NCBI RefSeq assembly: GCF_024713975.1
Contig: NC_091116.1
Location: forward strand, 432,001 to 496,000
Origin: Paralichthys olivaceus
Lineage: Eukaryota > Chordata > Actinopteri > Pleuronectiformes > Paralichthyidae
Direction: 5' to 3'
DNA: 64,000 bases
Below the pieces are notes generated by a model. That model was not told the DNA's origin and ran no database searches. It saw only the letters and a program-made list of their open reading frames with translations. This document shows positions 13,301-35,909 of the stretch, piece after piece. Every line of letters begins with the position of its first letter. Positions within the stretch are counted from its first letter, which is position 1. Both the position numbers and the translations under genes were made by a program.

Positions 13301-13354
13301 GTCTGAGGACAGCGGGCTTCCACATCCATTTTAAGACACACTCGTCTCCCCCCG
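13150..13354 (+). other. msn: msn noncoding first exon (5' end approximate)
   Basis: A GC-rich leader ends at a consensus donor (CCCCCG|gtgagt, last exon base 13354). The next exon starts after a textbook acceptor (tttctctttcag) at 15361 and carries the msn start codon at 15443. The 5' boundary of the leader is not visible. Confidence 0.55.
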
Positions 13355-13431
13355 GTGAGTTGCCTCTCCCTAAAAAAAAACCAGCGTCTCAACTTTGATG
13401 CCATAGCGGATATCCTCGTGTTCGACCCCCT

Positions 13432-13451
13432 TCTTCTTCTTCTTCTTCTTC
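13432..13451. repeat. (CTT)n trinucleotide tract
   Basis: A short run of CTT units lies just inside msn intron 1. Confidence 0.8.
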
Positions 13452-15442
13452 CCCTCGACACGGGACACACGCTGGAGTTTCGGGACACGTCTATCGTGTG
13501 CATCTTTTTCTTATTTAGTGTAAACATGTGTTGAACGAGCCAACGGGTGAAAACGCGCGTTCAAACTTCACACGTCGTAGCCAGGCAGCAGCAGCTAGCT
13601 CGTCCCGTTACATAGACTACACCCACTATCTTCAAATCAGCCTCTCGATGGGCCACTCGTCACTTCAGGGGAGAATAGTCGATTAGCAGCAAGCTCAGGT
13701 GGAGAAAATCATGTCCCACACGTTTATTTGAATTATTCCCGTCGTGGTTACGCGGTTTTTTGTTTTTTTTACACGTATTTCCATTCCATTCAAATAGTTG
13801 GAAGCAAACTCTCGGCGGGTAAGTAGGCGAAGCTACAAGTGTCTGCATGAGGAGGACTCGGCACCACTCCTCCTGGTTCACCATCATTCCTCCTTTCTTT
13901 AAAGCCACTGTGTGACTCTGTTCTAAAGTCTTTTCACTTACTTTCACTCTGTGGTGGTGATGATGTTCACTGACTCACCTGCAGCCACTGAGATGGACCG
14001 CAGTCCTCTTCTGATTTAGATCGGGGACTTCATATGTAGGTGCCCTGCAAACCAAACAACAACATTGGATTGCCTGGGTCCTAATTTCAAATTTTCATCT
14101 GCCTGTGCAATAATCATTCAATCAGTTCATGTGCAATCATTTCACTGTACATAATCTCACACTGCATAGGTTTCCTGTTTTTACACTGTATATAATAGTT
14201 TAATTAAATCTTTATTTGTCATATTCCTTACACGTATTGAATGTTAGTTATTACTCACTGATTGCTGCTGTAAAACTGCATATTCCCCCATTGTGGGACT
14301 AATGATGGATTATTTTATTGGATAACAAACTTCCCGTTAATGTACTCATCAGTATGACAAGACTGGATAGTACAAGTCAAATACCTCAGTGTTGCCTAAA
14401 ACTCAGGTAATGTGTATTAAAATTGAAGCTTTAAATTAGTATTGGATGAAAATGGAACAGTGACAGTCGTAAGAAAAGGATGTTTGGACCAGGGCCGGTC
14501 AATGAAACAATAATAATTTTTGCAATACGATATTCATTGATAGCATTGATTTACCATAGATTTGCCCATAAGTCTTTAAACTTAAATTTCTTGACATGAA
14601 ATGTTTATCTTGATATAATCTTTGACCATACCGCTCTTTGCCTGAATCATTTCAAGCTCATTTTACTGTTCAACACAGGTCATCCCCCCTGAACTGTGTC
14701 AGGCCTGTGTTTCAGGTCAGATAAATGCAGTATTGTGACAGTTATGTTGAAGAAAACCCAACACAAAAGCAATGTTATCAATAAGAGCAATCTAATTTCA
14801 TTCAGTCGTTTAGTTTTCTGGCCGCCACCCATTTGGCCGTGCCTTGGTTTGCCCACATCGCTTCTCTACAACAGTCGTTGCGGCTGGAAATTACAAAACA
14901 GATTATCGGACTGTCTGATAAAAGTAATGGGTCAAATTAAGGATGAGATACGGTGTGAAGTCGATAAAAACTTATCATTCAAATGTGCTGTAGTTTGTGT
15001 CAAACTGATCTTTTATTTTGACACGATGTAACTATAAACTGTATAGATACAGTATCCAAGGAGTCATTGCATAATACACTGATTGTCTTTCAGCTTTTTC
15101 TTTCATAAGAATTAGGAACAGGATTCATTTAATCTTTGCTTTTCAGTTTACTTGACTTCCTCTTTTCTTCTTATATCATCTCTCCTGAAACTATATTGTT
15201 ATTTTCAACTCCATGCATTGTATTGCCAGGATTTAACTAATGGATCTTTCATAAAAAACCTTCAGAAAGGAATAATGTTGGGGGTGAAATCAGGTTATTT
15301 AGTTAAGAAGGAAATGCTAGCAGATAATATTGGAAAAAAACATGTCTGTTTCTCTTTCAGGCCCTGAGATACAACTGCTGTTGTCATCCAGTGACGGATT
15401 CTTCCTCTCAGTCGACTGGTGTAAGGAGGCGAGGAAACAAAG

Positions 15443-25483
<10,041 letters not shown>

Positions 25484-26017
25484 GGACGGCACCTCTCCCC
25501 CCCCCCCGCCCGCTTTCCCCTCAGGGGTACGTGTTCCCGAACTTTCCCCTCGGCGGCTGCTCGATTTTTACATGGACAACAGATGCTGCCGTCCCCTCAA
25601 CGCCCTCAAGCAATATTGAGAAATTATCTTTATCTGTCAAACTTTGCCAAAGTCCTGTCTCACATCTCCACTCTGAAAGTTTGTACATCTCGGTGATGCA
25701 GAGCTGCTCACGCGGCTTTGAACAAACACACCGTCGAACTGCAGAGGTCTGTATCTGTAATCCGTTATCACAGGGGAAAAAAGAAACTGTAAAACCAAAA
25801 TGGAAGCGATTGGAAGTTTTATTTTGAGTAAACAGGGCCATAGAAAGCTACTTTATTTTGCCTAACGACTTGTATGCAAAGCTTTAGAATGAATCCATAC
25901 TTTGAGTTAAAAATGTCCTGTCCTTGTTTTAAGTTCTTGTCCTCTATTTTGTTTGACTCGTTTTATCAATGACGCCCTTTCTTTCAGTTGTCTGTCCAAC
26001 ACAATGAGGAGTTTGGG

Positions 26018-26023
26018 AATAAA
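26018..26023 (+). promoter_or_regulatory. msn poly(A) signal
   Basis: AATAAA lies 535 bases past the msn stop codon, giving a 3' UTR of about 0.56 kb. No earlier canonical signal is seen in the UTR. Confidence 0.6.
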
Positions 26024-26703
26024 TGAGGTCACAGTTTTCATGCATGTTACATCAGGTCACATTTCACATATTAAATATGCTTATACACTTAGTCCCTGTT
26101 AGCTAAGCTGACATTGTTTCAATGTCTCATTAGTAGGTTTCTATACAAAGACACTGCAGTATTTCAGTTTCAGTTGAGGCTGAATAACTTGAATAGCGAT
26201 ATTTTCCAATTCTGATTTTTTTAAAATGGACCCTCGTCACATGGCAGGTTCTGATGAACGAATGTAGCAAAGACAACAAAGGGAAAGTGTTTCTTTTTTT
26301 ACATGCGCAGGTGATAGGACCGCATGTACCGAGCTTGTGCCACTGAGCTATCGCCCTCGAGCTTAAAAGTGTTACGAAGATAAGCTAACTGGTAGTTGTG
26401 TAGCCGTGTGTCTCTTTGTGTGTTTTTCTGTCGCATCCCAGTCACCACAGATGGTTTTCTCTGCCTACCAGCACACAGAGGATCCCAGACAGGACAGAGC
26501 AGACGAGTGTCGCGTCTGCTGCTCGTGTCTGTCCCAGTGTATGATTGTTAGTGGGTTTTGTGTATGTCAATATATGAATGTGTACAGGTGTGGAAGCTGA
26601 AGACGGGCACCTCTCTGGCTGGGGAGCTTATGAAAACATCAGTCCTCAATCCTGGACAAAACTCTACCTCAGTAATGTTAGCAGTGGTGACTGACAGTCA
26701 AAC

Positions 26704-26862
<159 letters not shown>

Positions 26863-28020
26863 ACTCCCTCTTTCCAATACATAAGGTCATGATTTTTTTC
26901 AGTTGCTGTTACATGCTTGTGCTAGTTTTGAGAAAGTGTTATTTCTTACACTTGAAGCTATTTGTACTCAGTGGTCTCTCCCTCCTCGCTCTGTTGTTGA
27001 GTAAGAGAGGAAATCCCTAAACAACGAGGAAGGCGAATGTAATAATGTTGCAAGCATCAGAATAGAGGTGGACTGTAAAGAGATTATCAGAGGTTGTTTC
27101 ACTGTCCCCCTGACTGGGACCTGTGATGTGTGACTGGACCCGAGACCCCTCAAAAGAAGGCTGTCTTGTCAATTAATTAAAATGGCCTGAAGTGTCTGCT
27201 CAGACCCTTTTTCTCCTCTTTAACAATTTCCACTTTTAAGCAATACAAATGTCATGTTGGGAGTTGTAAGTACCTCCAAGTCGTACTCCAGTGTGACATC
27301 TTATTTCTCTGTAGCATCGACTCCGCGTCTGAGCCTCGTGTCAAGTGTCTCTCGCTGTAAGAAAATGAAAAACAAATGCAATTTCATCAATTTCTATGAC
27401 AAGTAGTGCAGCAGTTGAGTCAATTTACTTTGTGACCTTCAACATTGACATTATTTCTGATTTCATTCACATCTCTACTCATTCTCACATAACTGTTCCC
27501 ATCTCCAGCTTCCTGTTGTGTCTTTTATGAGGTCACAGAAAGTTAATTGTTGAATATGACAAAAACGTTCCTGGAATTGCTTCCTGTTTGGCAAGTTGTC
27601 TTCAAAGTAACAGCACATTTATTTTTTGGCTGTCATGCTGAGCTGAATTACAGAGCTTTTATTTTGAAAAATGGTAAACCTGTATCAAATAAAAACGTCA
27701 TTTCAGTAAATCTGTCAAACTTGTCTATAATCAGTCATTTTAGATTTAGCAATATGGGGGCCTGCTGCATACATTGTTCTCATCTCTTATTATGTCTCCA
27801 TCTTAGAAAGTCCTACTTGTAACTTCTTCCCAACAAAACATTAACAGTTTAACAATTGCACTCAGTAGAATGTTATTTTCATGAACAATATGATCTCTGT
27901 ACAATAACAATGGACCCTATTGTCTATTCACATGGAAGATCTGACATCTCTAACCTTGGTTTTCAGCAGGAGCTCAGATTATGTTGCTGATAGGCCTCTG
28001 TCTTATATCTTGTTTTAATT

Positions 28021-28110
28021 AAAGGTTCAGTGTGTACAATTTAGTGACATCTAGAAGTGAAGTTGCAGCTGAATGCTCCTCATCTCACCCTTCCCAACAT
28101 GAAGGAGAAC
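28021..28110 (+). repeat. Dispersed repeat, copy 1
   Basis: Bases 28049-28089 (41 bp) recur exactly in reverse complement at 42026-42066. The consensus 'tgacatctagaagtgaagttgcagctgaat' order is one I recognise from percomorph genomes, probably a non-autonomous DNA transposon. Element ends are not clear here. Confidence 0.65.
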
Positions 28111-28439
28111 CTGTGGCGAAGTCAGGTACTTTTACATTAAGTCATCTATAACTTGCTCCTGTTAAATATTAATACAAATAAAAGAGGTGATGAACATGTT
28201 TCGCTTCACAATCGTCGCCTCTTGAGAATCTTTTCAAACAATGTGAAATATGAGCAAGTTATTGATGCTGTAACGAAAAGTTTGGAGTTTCCCCTTCATT
28301 AAAAAAACTCAGTGAAAACCTCCTGAAACTTCACAGATTCATAATAAATGACTTTAAATCTTCAGTCTGTTTCTGTTTTGCTCAAACAGTCAGAGAATTC
28401 TACTGAATTTAATAAAACCACCGTGTTTACTAGAGGAGG

Positions 28440-28760
28440 GGGCGTGACCATCACCGGCGTGGCGAAGCTAGCGTTAGCCGCTAAAGCTTAGCTTTACACC
28501 GTGAATCAGTGAGAGAGGGACAAACACAATGTGAACAACAGTGGGGGAGTGAATGTGGTTCGAAACCCACCTCAGAGGTGACGGTACATGACGGTACAGC
28601 TCAGTCTGCGGAGGAGACACGAGCACCCGCCGGAGTCCGTACACAAACAATTCAGACCAGGAAGTGGAAACGGAAGTGACGCAGCACGCTCCCCTCAGTA
28701 CGTCAGCACGTCCGTCAGGAGACAAGGCGAGCGGAAGTCCAAACACCGTTTATATAAGAA
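28440..28760 (+). promoter_or_regulatory. CpG-richer block upstream of cyp4f, candidate promoter
   Basis: GC- and CpG-richer than its flanks, with several ETS-like cores (ACGGAAGTGA near 28670, GCGGAAGTCC near 28733). It lies 320-640 bases upstream of the cyp4f start codon. A repeat-derived origin is also possible, since it follows a dispersed element. Confidence 0.3.
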
Positions 28761-29076
28761 ATGAAATTCATTGTTCAGAGTATAAATAAATATAGATAGC
28801 TTTTTCATTCAGATGCTCTGATTTCGCTCCTTTTAAAACAAATGTTATGTACAATTGAATCATATTTAGTTAAAAACAATATATTTAGTTGCTCTGACGT
28901 CAAGTGTCATCTTTACGCTGTGTGCATGACATCCACCCCCCCCCCCCCCCCACTCAACAGTAACAGTGTTGTAATGACCTCAGTGACGGTTTGATTTCAA
29001 CATTCTCCAAACCTCTCATTGTGAACACAGCCACTGTCAGTGCCACACTTCTGGACACCGCTCGCTCTGCCCCAGG

Positions 29077-32000
29077 ATGTCTGTCCTCCATGGCGTCCTC
29101 TCCCTGGTCCCCAGCTGGGCCGACCTCTGTCAGATCCTGTGTGTGGCCGGTACAGGGCTGGTTGCCGTGGCGGCAGTGTGGACGGTGAGGTTGTTGGTGC
29201 ATCACGCCTGGTTCACACGCAGACTGTCAGGCTTCAGCAGGCCGCATGCAGACTCTTGGCTGATAGGTCACCTGGGCCAGGTAGGATCCACACACACCAA
29301 GGACACACAGCAAGGAGACACATGCACCAAGCAGACACACACACACTAACAGGCATGAATACACTCATTTATCAGTTCTTATGATGAAGCCTTACACTCC
29401 AGGAAATGCAGATTTGTCAGTGAGACACAGGATGTGGCTTCTTTGCGTTTCTAAATATCAATATTGCAAAATCTCCTCTTTGTGATACATTTCCTTTAAA
29501 CCCACATGAGAACCCACTTTTCTTACCTTTTAAAGTTAGACTGACAGCAAGCTCATTTTAAAAGACAAAATTAAGATGAAGTGTTTTTGTGCCTCAGATG
29601 CAGAGCACGGAGGAGGGTCTCCTCCAGGTGGACGACCTGGTGCAGAGGTACAAACACTCCTGCAGCTGGTTCCTCGGTCCTTTTTATCACCTGGTCCGAG
29701 TCTTCCACCCGGACTACGTCAAACCTCTGCTCATGGCGCCCGGTAGGCTTATGCAACCAAAGGTTCCCAGACAAATTAGATTTAAATGTGGAAAACAAAT
29801 CCAAATATAATCCAAAGAAATCCAAAGAATTTCCCAAAGATTTACCTCATGCGCGCTAATCCTCCTTTTTTTCCCTTTAAGGCAACATTACAGTGAAAGA
29901 CGAACTTATCTACGGTCACCTGCGTCCATGGCTTGGTGAGTATTACAGTTCTTTGTTTAATAAAGTCAAGTTATAAAATAAGTAAAAACTGTTGCTGAGA
30001 ACTATCGATAATGACAGAAGCAATCTTTGAGAAAAATGTGCTTGACGTTTACTTTGACTTCAGCTCGATCCACTATGACCTATCCTGCAGCCAGCCACTA
30101 GGGGGCAATCAAGACACTTTGGCTTCACTTTTTGGGAGCAGGCTAATGTAACTACTGTCCTGTTACTGTCGTCCTCACCTCCCCACTGTGTCTCCCTGAT
30201 GTCCCAGGACAGAGTCTGTTGATAAGTAACGGGGAGGAGTGGTTTCGCAGGAGGCGGCTGCTCACTCCTGCTTTTCATTTCGATATCCTGAAGAGCTACA
30301 TCAGCACGTTCAACACCTCGACCAACACCATGCATGTGAGCCACACAGAAAACACACAAGACGTATGACTGTGTAAAAAAATGTGTGAAACTGGTACACA
30401 TCTGTGTTTCAGGGTAAATGGCGCCACCTGGTGGCAGAGGGCAGCACCAACGTGGAGATGTTCGACCATGTCACTCTGATGACTCTGGACAGTTTACTCA
30501 AATGTGCCTTTAGCTACAACAGCAACTGTCAGGAGTGAGGACACCCGCTTTACCTCACGTCACCACTTCACACACTCGACTTTTGTATCTCTTTGTTAAA
30601 ACAATCTCTCTCCAGGTCGAGCAGCGAGTACGTGTCAGCCATAGTGGAGCTCAGTGACCTCATCATAGAGCGCCGCCAAAAGATTTTGCACCACTGGGAC
30701 TGGATTTACTGGAAAACCCAGCAGGGGAAACGGTTCAAACAGGCCTTGAGTGTTGTGCACAGGTACATGCACGGGTGGGACCAGTTACCTTTATGCAACT
30801 TCTTCTTTCAGGAGAGTTGTATATTTACTTATAATATTGTGTGTCATAGAAAGACAAATCTTAACATATATCCATAGTGATTTGGGGAAAACTTGGTGTT
30901 TGCAGGTTCACAAGTGACGTGGTTCAGAAGCGCCGTGCCCTCATCAGCCAGCAGGGGGAGTCAGAAACTGATTTCACCACGGCGTCACAGAGCAAGAAGG
31001 ACTTTGTGGACCTCATACTGCTGTCAAAGGTAAAAGACGCGCCGATACACACTCCACCAATCACGAGTCAGTCTCAGCTCACACTGCTTCTTTTATCGTA
31101 TCAAACGACTAATTAAAAAAAAACATATCAGAAAAATGCACATCAGTGTGATGACCGTATCGAAAATGAAATAGACCAAAAACTATCTGACGTCGACTTT
31201 GACTTTTTAGTCCCGTCAATAAAGTGCAGATACTGCAGCCAGCCACCGGGGAGCGATCAAGACGGTTTACAGTCTCTGGTTTGTGCGTTGTTGCAGGATG
31301 AGGATGGAAAAGGCCTCACAGATGAGGAGATACAGGCGGAGGCCAACACCTTCATGTTTGCAGGTGAGACAAAGAGACTTTTACTAAACAGCTCATACAC
31401 TTTGTTCCTTTTGTCTGAAATCCTCTTGTGAAGGAAAAGACAATTCCTGATACTTTAAATATTGAGGTCAAATCCCATTTTTTCCCCAAAGGTCACGACA
31501 CAACAGCCAGTGCAATTTGCTGGACGCTGTACAACTTAGCGCGCCACGCCCACTACCAGGACCAGTGCAGGCAGGAAGTGATGGAAGTGATGCGAGGACG
31601 AGATGGACGTGGACTAAAGTGGTCAGAGAGAGTAGGACATTATCAAGTGCAGCTGAAACTGTGACATGTACTAACATGACTTATCTCTGTATAAAGGGAA
31701 GATCTGTCCAACCTCAGCTTCACCACCATGTGCATCAGAGAAAGCCTTCGACTCCACTCTCCGGTTCAGGCCGTAACGAGGAAATACACCCAGGACATGC
31801 AGCTGCCGGGGGGACGCACAGTTCCAGAGGGTGAGATGGACGGACTTCTGAAATAGACGTTTAGAAGCCGCCATTTGCAGACTGTGTATATGTGTGTGAC
31901 CTTTGGAGAGATAATAAGTGTTTGTCTGTGTAAATGTTCTACAGGTGCCATTTGCTTGGTCAGTATCTATGGAACACACCACAACCCCACAGTCTGGACA

Positions 32001-32471
32001 AACCCACATGTGAGAGATGAACAGAATTGTATTTTCACTTTCATTCATCACTGTCATAATTAACCCGTGTGGTTGATTCCCTCTGCCAGGAGTTTAATCC
32101 TCTGCGTTTTGACCCGTCTAACGCAAAAGGTCGAGCGTCCCACGCCTTCCTCCCCTTCTCCTCAGGCCCCAGGTGAAGGGTCCTCATGCACTTTTGAAGC
32201 CAGATCAAATGAGACCTGACACAATCAAGAAATTCACTTGTCTTTGTGTGTCCACAGGAACTGCATCGGTCAGAAGTTCGCCCTTGCAGAGCTGCGAGTC
32301 GTCGTGGCGCTGACTCTCCTCAGGTTCCGCCTGACCCCGGGGGTGAACCCTGAGCTTGGCAGCAGCTCCGGAGGCGTCCGCCGCCTCCCTCAGCTCGTCC
32401 TGCGCGCCGAGGGAGGCCTGTGGCTGCAGCTGGAGCCTCTGGCTGCAGAGGAGGGGGCACAGACTGAATGA
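29077..32471 (+). CDS. cyp4f: Cytochrome P450 family 4, CYP4F type
   Basis: ER-membrane heme monooxygenase; CYP4F enzymes omega-hydroxylate leukotrienes, fatty acids and vitamin E or K side chains. Exons: 29077-29280, 29598-29742, 29882-29935, 30208-30335, 30413-30534, 30616-30762, 30906-31029, 31297-31363, 31492-31621, 31697-31830, 31945-32009, 32090-32172, 32258-32471; 538 aa in frame (family about 520). Residues about 13-35 form the N-terminal membrane anchor. [17 protein letters not shown] is the C-helix region, FMFAGHDTTAS the I-helix oxygen-binding motif, ESLR the K-helix ExxR, and FSSGPRNCIG the heme-cysteine loop. The C-terminus ([10 protein letters not shown]) matches CYP4F better than CYP4A, B or V. 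The I-helix has Ala where most CYP4 enzymes carry the Glu that links covalently to heme. Function is inferred from family. Confidence 0.93.
30079..30150. repeat. Dispersed module in cyp4f intron 3
   Basis: The stretch 'tgcagccagccactagggggcaatcaagac' recurs with few changes in intron 7 at about 31233-31262. Both look like pieces of one fish interspersed repeat that carries a CTCF-like core (30095-30106). Confidence 0.55.
31205..31265. repeat. Dispersed module in cyp4f intron 7
   Basis: Diverged second copy of the module at 30079-30150, same orientation. Its CTCF-like core is degraded. Confidence 0.5.
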
Positions 32472-32803
32472 TGGCACGCTCAGCTGAGAGTTTAGCACTG
32501 TTCCTGTTTGTGTTTACTGTGTTGTTTCCAAATGCATGTTCAACCTTTGTTTTTCTAGCATAACTTCAGGCTATTCAATCACATTTTATTTTTTGAAATT
32601 CCATTTGTCTGGTCTCCTTTTTTCCAAAGAAACTTAAAGAATTAAATGAGACGTTTATGTTATACCAGGATTGAACCACTTGAGGGCAGCACATCGACAC
32701 GTTACACTCCTGGAACACTTGCTTGAATGCTTTACAGAAGCTTTTCAATGGCTCTATCATTTTGTATATAAATAATTACGTAACTGCCAGGTTTGTATTT
32801 TGT

Positions 32804-32809
32804 ATTAAA
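32804..32809 (+). promoter_or_regulatory. Possible cyp4f poly(A) signal
   Basis: ATTAAA, the commonest variant signal, lies 333 bases past the stop. I see no canonical AATAAA nearby, so this is tentative. Confidence 0.3.
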
Positions 32810-32819
32810 AGCATTTTAA

Positions 32820-33910
32820 ACATCAGTATGTGCACATTTTATTATTATAAACTACCAGTGACTGCAGGTCACTACAGCCTCAGCCTCTTAAACAAATATA
32901 AATACAGACCTACCTAAAGTTTAGCAGGGGGCACATGTATTGTGTATATAAACTTACTAATTAAAGTTAGGATTAATTGGGTTTTAAACATTAACAACAG
33001 CCTCTGCTCAAACTTCTGCTGATTCTGCGACACTTTAACACTTTAAATTCAATTTGACACCAACTGTTTTCAGCTAAATTAAACAAGAGGATGAATTTGG
33101 TTTAAATGTAATAATCCACAATCTGGATGAGCTGCTGAGTCACTGTCCAGTCAAGGACTAAGGAGGAGGAAGAGGAAGCCGGCTATTGCACATGTTGTCA
33201 GGTTTGAGAAACTAGATGTAGAAGGTTTCATCACGTCTCTGCGTTCAGCTGCAGAAACAGTCGGGAGGACAGGAAACTGACCTCCAACTAAGAAATGCAG
33301 AAAAACAAATAACGGGGGGACTGCAGCTGACCAAACAACTCACATGCACTTCTATCCACTAAGAGCAACACAGTTTAAATATATAACAACCTGTTCTCTT
33401 TGGAGAATAGTTGTCATGTAAAAAATACAAATTATTTCAGCTGAAAAAATCCAATTCAGTATCAAGAAAAAGAGGAATAATAATTTGATGGTGTAGGAAA
33501 TGTATAGTTCTTCACACTGGTGCAGTAATACACAACAGAATGACTTTGTGACATGTGATGTTCCCATGTGACAAAACCATCACCCAGCAGTGGCCACCAA
33601 TCTTTAAGTTCAGGACCCCTGAGAGGTCACATGATGTAACGGAGGAGTTATTTATTGGATCATAGCCAAATAACTTTTTCTACTTCAGGGCTCTAAAATA
33701 TTTCAAATCAAAAGAAACTGAGATGAAAGCATCACAACCAATAGATGAAAACTGCAAGAAGAAAATGTTCGGCTATAAATGGATCATGGGCCAAACTTTT
33801 TCTGACCTTAAATATTCAAACAAACTTTCTCTGCAATAAAACCTCACCTCCGATGTGTAAATGATGTTTAATCAGAATAATAATCAAGGGGCTTTTCTTT
33901 AATCCATTAA
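32820..33910. other. Intergenic, nothing recognised
   Basis: AT-rich sequence between the converging cyp4f and slc19a1 3' ends. No exon-like block or clear repeat is seen. Confidence 0.5.
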
Positions 33911-33916
33911 ATGTCA

Positions 33917-33922
33917 TTTATT
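33917..33922 (-). promoter_or_regulatory. Candidate slc19a1 poly(A) signal
   Basis: AATAAA on the minus strand about 2 kb past the slc19a1 stop codon. If used, it gives a long AT-rich 3' UTR containing the inverted-repeat element at 35417-35819. Confidence 0.35.
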
Positions 33923-35416
33923 TGTGAATACAAAATAAACATCTGATTTACATTAGTTTTCCTTTTACAGCATTCAGACAGATTCACAGTTTCATCATTA
34001 CTCAGCAACTATTTCAATCAAAATAAAAAATATCTCTACATTCTGAATGTAATCCAACTCAAAGCTCAGTTAACTTCATAAACAGAAACTAGTGTAAGAA
34101 ACACTCAGCCTCTTCTTACTGAATGTCTGTTACATTCCTATGTTTCCCTCAGGCCTGACACCAGCGTCTTCTTCAGTTTCTCATTGTAAAAGTAGCTGAG
34201 TTTTGACCCTGGAGCTGAAGCTCGTCTCTGAGTTTCTTCTTCTCACAAGTACCAGACAGAGAATTAGCAGCAGGAATATTGACTGAGATACTGACGAGAA
34301 ACCAATGTGGTAATAAAGAGAGTTTTTCCTACACAACACACTCTGTACCAGATGTATCTAAATTTAGAGATGGTTGTCAAAGATCAACATTATCAGTGTA
34401 ACAACAAAAATAATAATGTGCAGTGTAAACTGATAGAAAGGCAGTGGGAGGAGTTTACGACTGAGTATTAGGGTCACACAGTAAAACAAACATTACAATA
34501 AGGGAATAAGAATGAAGGTGATATTGCAAGAATACATTTGAGATCTTATTTGAAAAACGTCATATTAGAAAAGTTAAGTCATATTTTACTGAGAAACAAA
34601 ATCATAGTTCCTAAAAAAAAGTTGAAAATATTGAAAAAACTAATTAAAAATATTGTGTGATGAGAAAAAAAGTCAGAAGAGTTTCAATTTAATGAGAAGA
34701 AATTAAGAGACTACAGTCAGAGAGAAAAAAGCTGTAAAATTACAAAAAGAAAGTTGTAATAACATTAGAAAAAAACAATAAAAGTATTTTTAGAAAATAT
34801 CCTGTATTGAGAACGCACAAAGATTCTCAATTTATTACGACTTAATTGTCGTAGTATTAACATTTGATTCTCTAGATCTGTTCTCTTGAAGTGGCCCTAA
34901 TACTCAGTCGAAAGAAAGTAGCAGTCATAATCTGATTTTATAACATCGTGATGTGGAAATGTGATTATCACAATAAGGAAACTATATATATTTATAAAAA
35001 GTAATTATACTGATGTGGCACTGACACAGTTATTATCTAACATTTAGTGCATCAGGAGTGTCGATGATAACAATAAGGCTAATGATCCACAAGTCATGTG
35101 TCAGTAATGAATTGACAGAGGACAGCTCATATGTTTGTTTCCTATACAAAATACAAAAGAAGTTAAAGTTTGGCCATTACATGAATGGTCCCTTTCTGTT
35201 CTCCTCTATACTGAAGCATAGATAGCGTCAGAAGATTTTCCTTCTCACATCAAACCAGCATCCAAACAATACAGACACACAACTCTCCCAAGATGAGAAG
35301 ATGAGGCACTTCTATGATTAAGGCTCAGCAGTGACTCCACACTGAACGTACCTCTCCATCCACATCACAAGAGCCCACTTCAGACATGAACTCCGCAAAA
35401 TGTCCCAGAGAATTGG

Positions 35417-35819
35417 GTGCGGACATTTTCCAGGAATTTGCCTTTCACGAGTAAAGGACGCAGCAACAACAGCAGACATTGAGGCGAGGGGTGGGTAGAG
35501 CATGTACGAGGCAGGACATGACGTATAATTTCCCGTGTGGAAGTAGCGTGTTTATATTTAAAACACGTCGGCTCTTACCACCAACAGCTCTCGAAACTTG
35601 TTGTATTAAGTTGACATTTTTCTTGTCGTCTTCTCTGTGCTCGGCTCCTCTTTTTCATCCTGAGGTATTTGTATTCTTCCAGTTTTGCACTGGTATCTGG
35701 ATATTTTCTCACTTGGGCTCACTCTGACATTTTCCAGACTTTTTACTCGAGGCAAGGAAGGTTTTCGAAAAACGTCTCGAGCAGCCTCTCTGAAAAAATG
35801 TCAGGGAAAATGTCCGCAC
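35417..35819. mobile_element. Small non-autonomous DNA element with 15-bp terminal inverted repeats
   Basis: A perfect 15-bp inverted repeat (GTGCGGACATTTTCC at 35417-35431, its complement at 35805-35819) bounds 403 bp. An internal segment, 35643-35700, reappears in the same orientation in slc19a1 intron 1 near 39445-39500 (gctcctcttYttcatcctgaggtat). It has no coding capacity and looks like a MITE. Target-site duplication is not evident to me. Confidence 0.55.
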
Positions 35820-35909
35820 ATCAGTGCACGTATGAAAGCAGCTACGGTCGAAATGATGGATCCTGCTGAGCCTGAAACAGCTCAAGGCATCGAGACGTCG
35901 TTCTCGAAG

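Noticed and set aside
26318-26360. Second tRNA-like block (GGCGATAGCTCAGTGGC on the minus strand)
   Set aside because: Only an A-box-like segment is convincing; no matching B box at the right spacing.
30424-30445. CTCF-like CCACCTGGTGGCAGAGG in cyp4f exon 5
   Set aside because: It is coding sequence for WRHLVAEG, conserved in CYP4 proteins; the motif resemblance is best explained by the codons.
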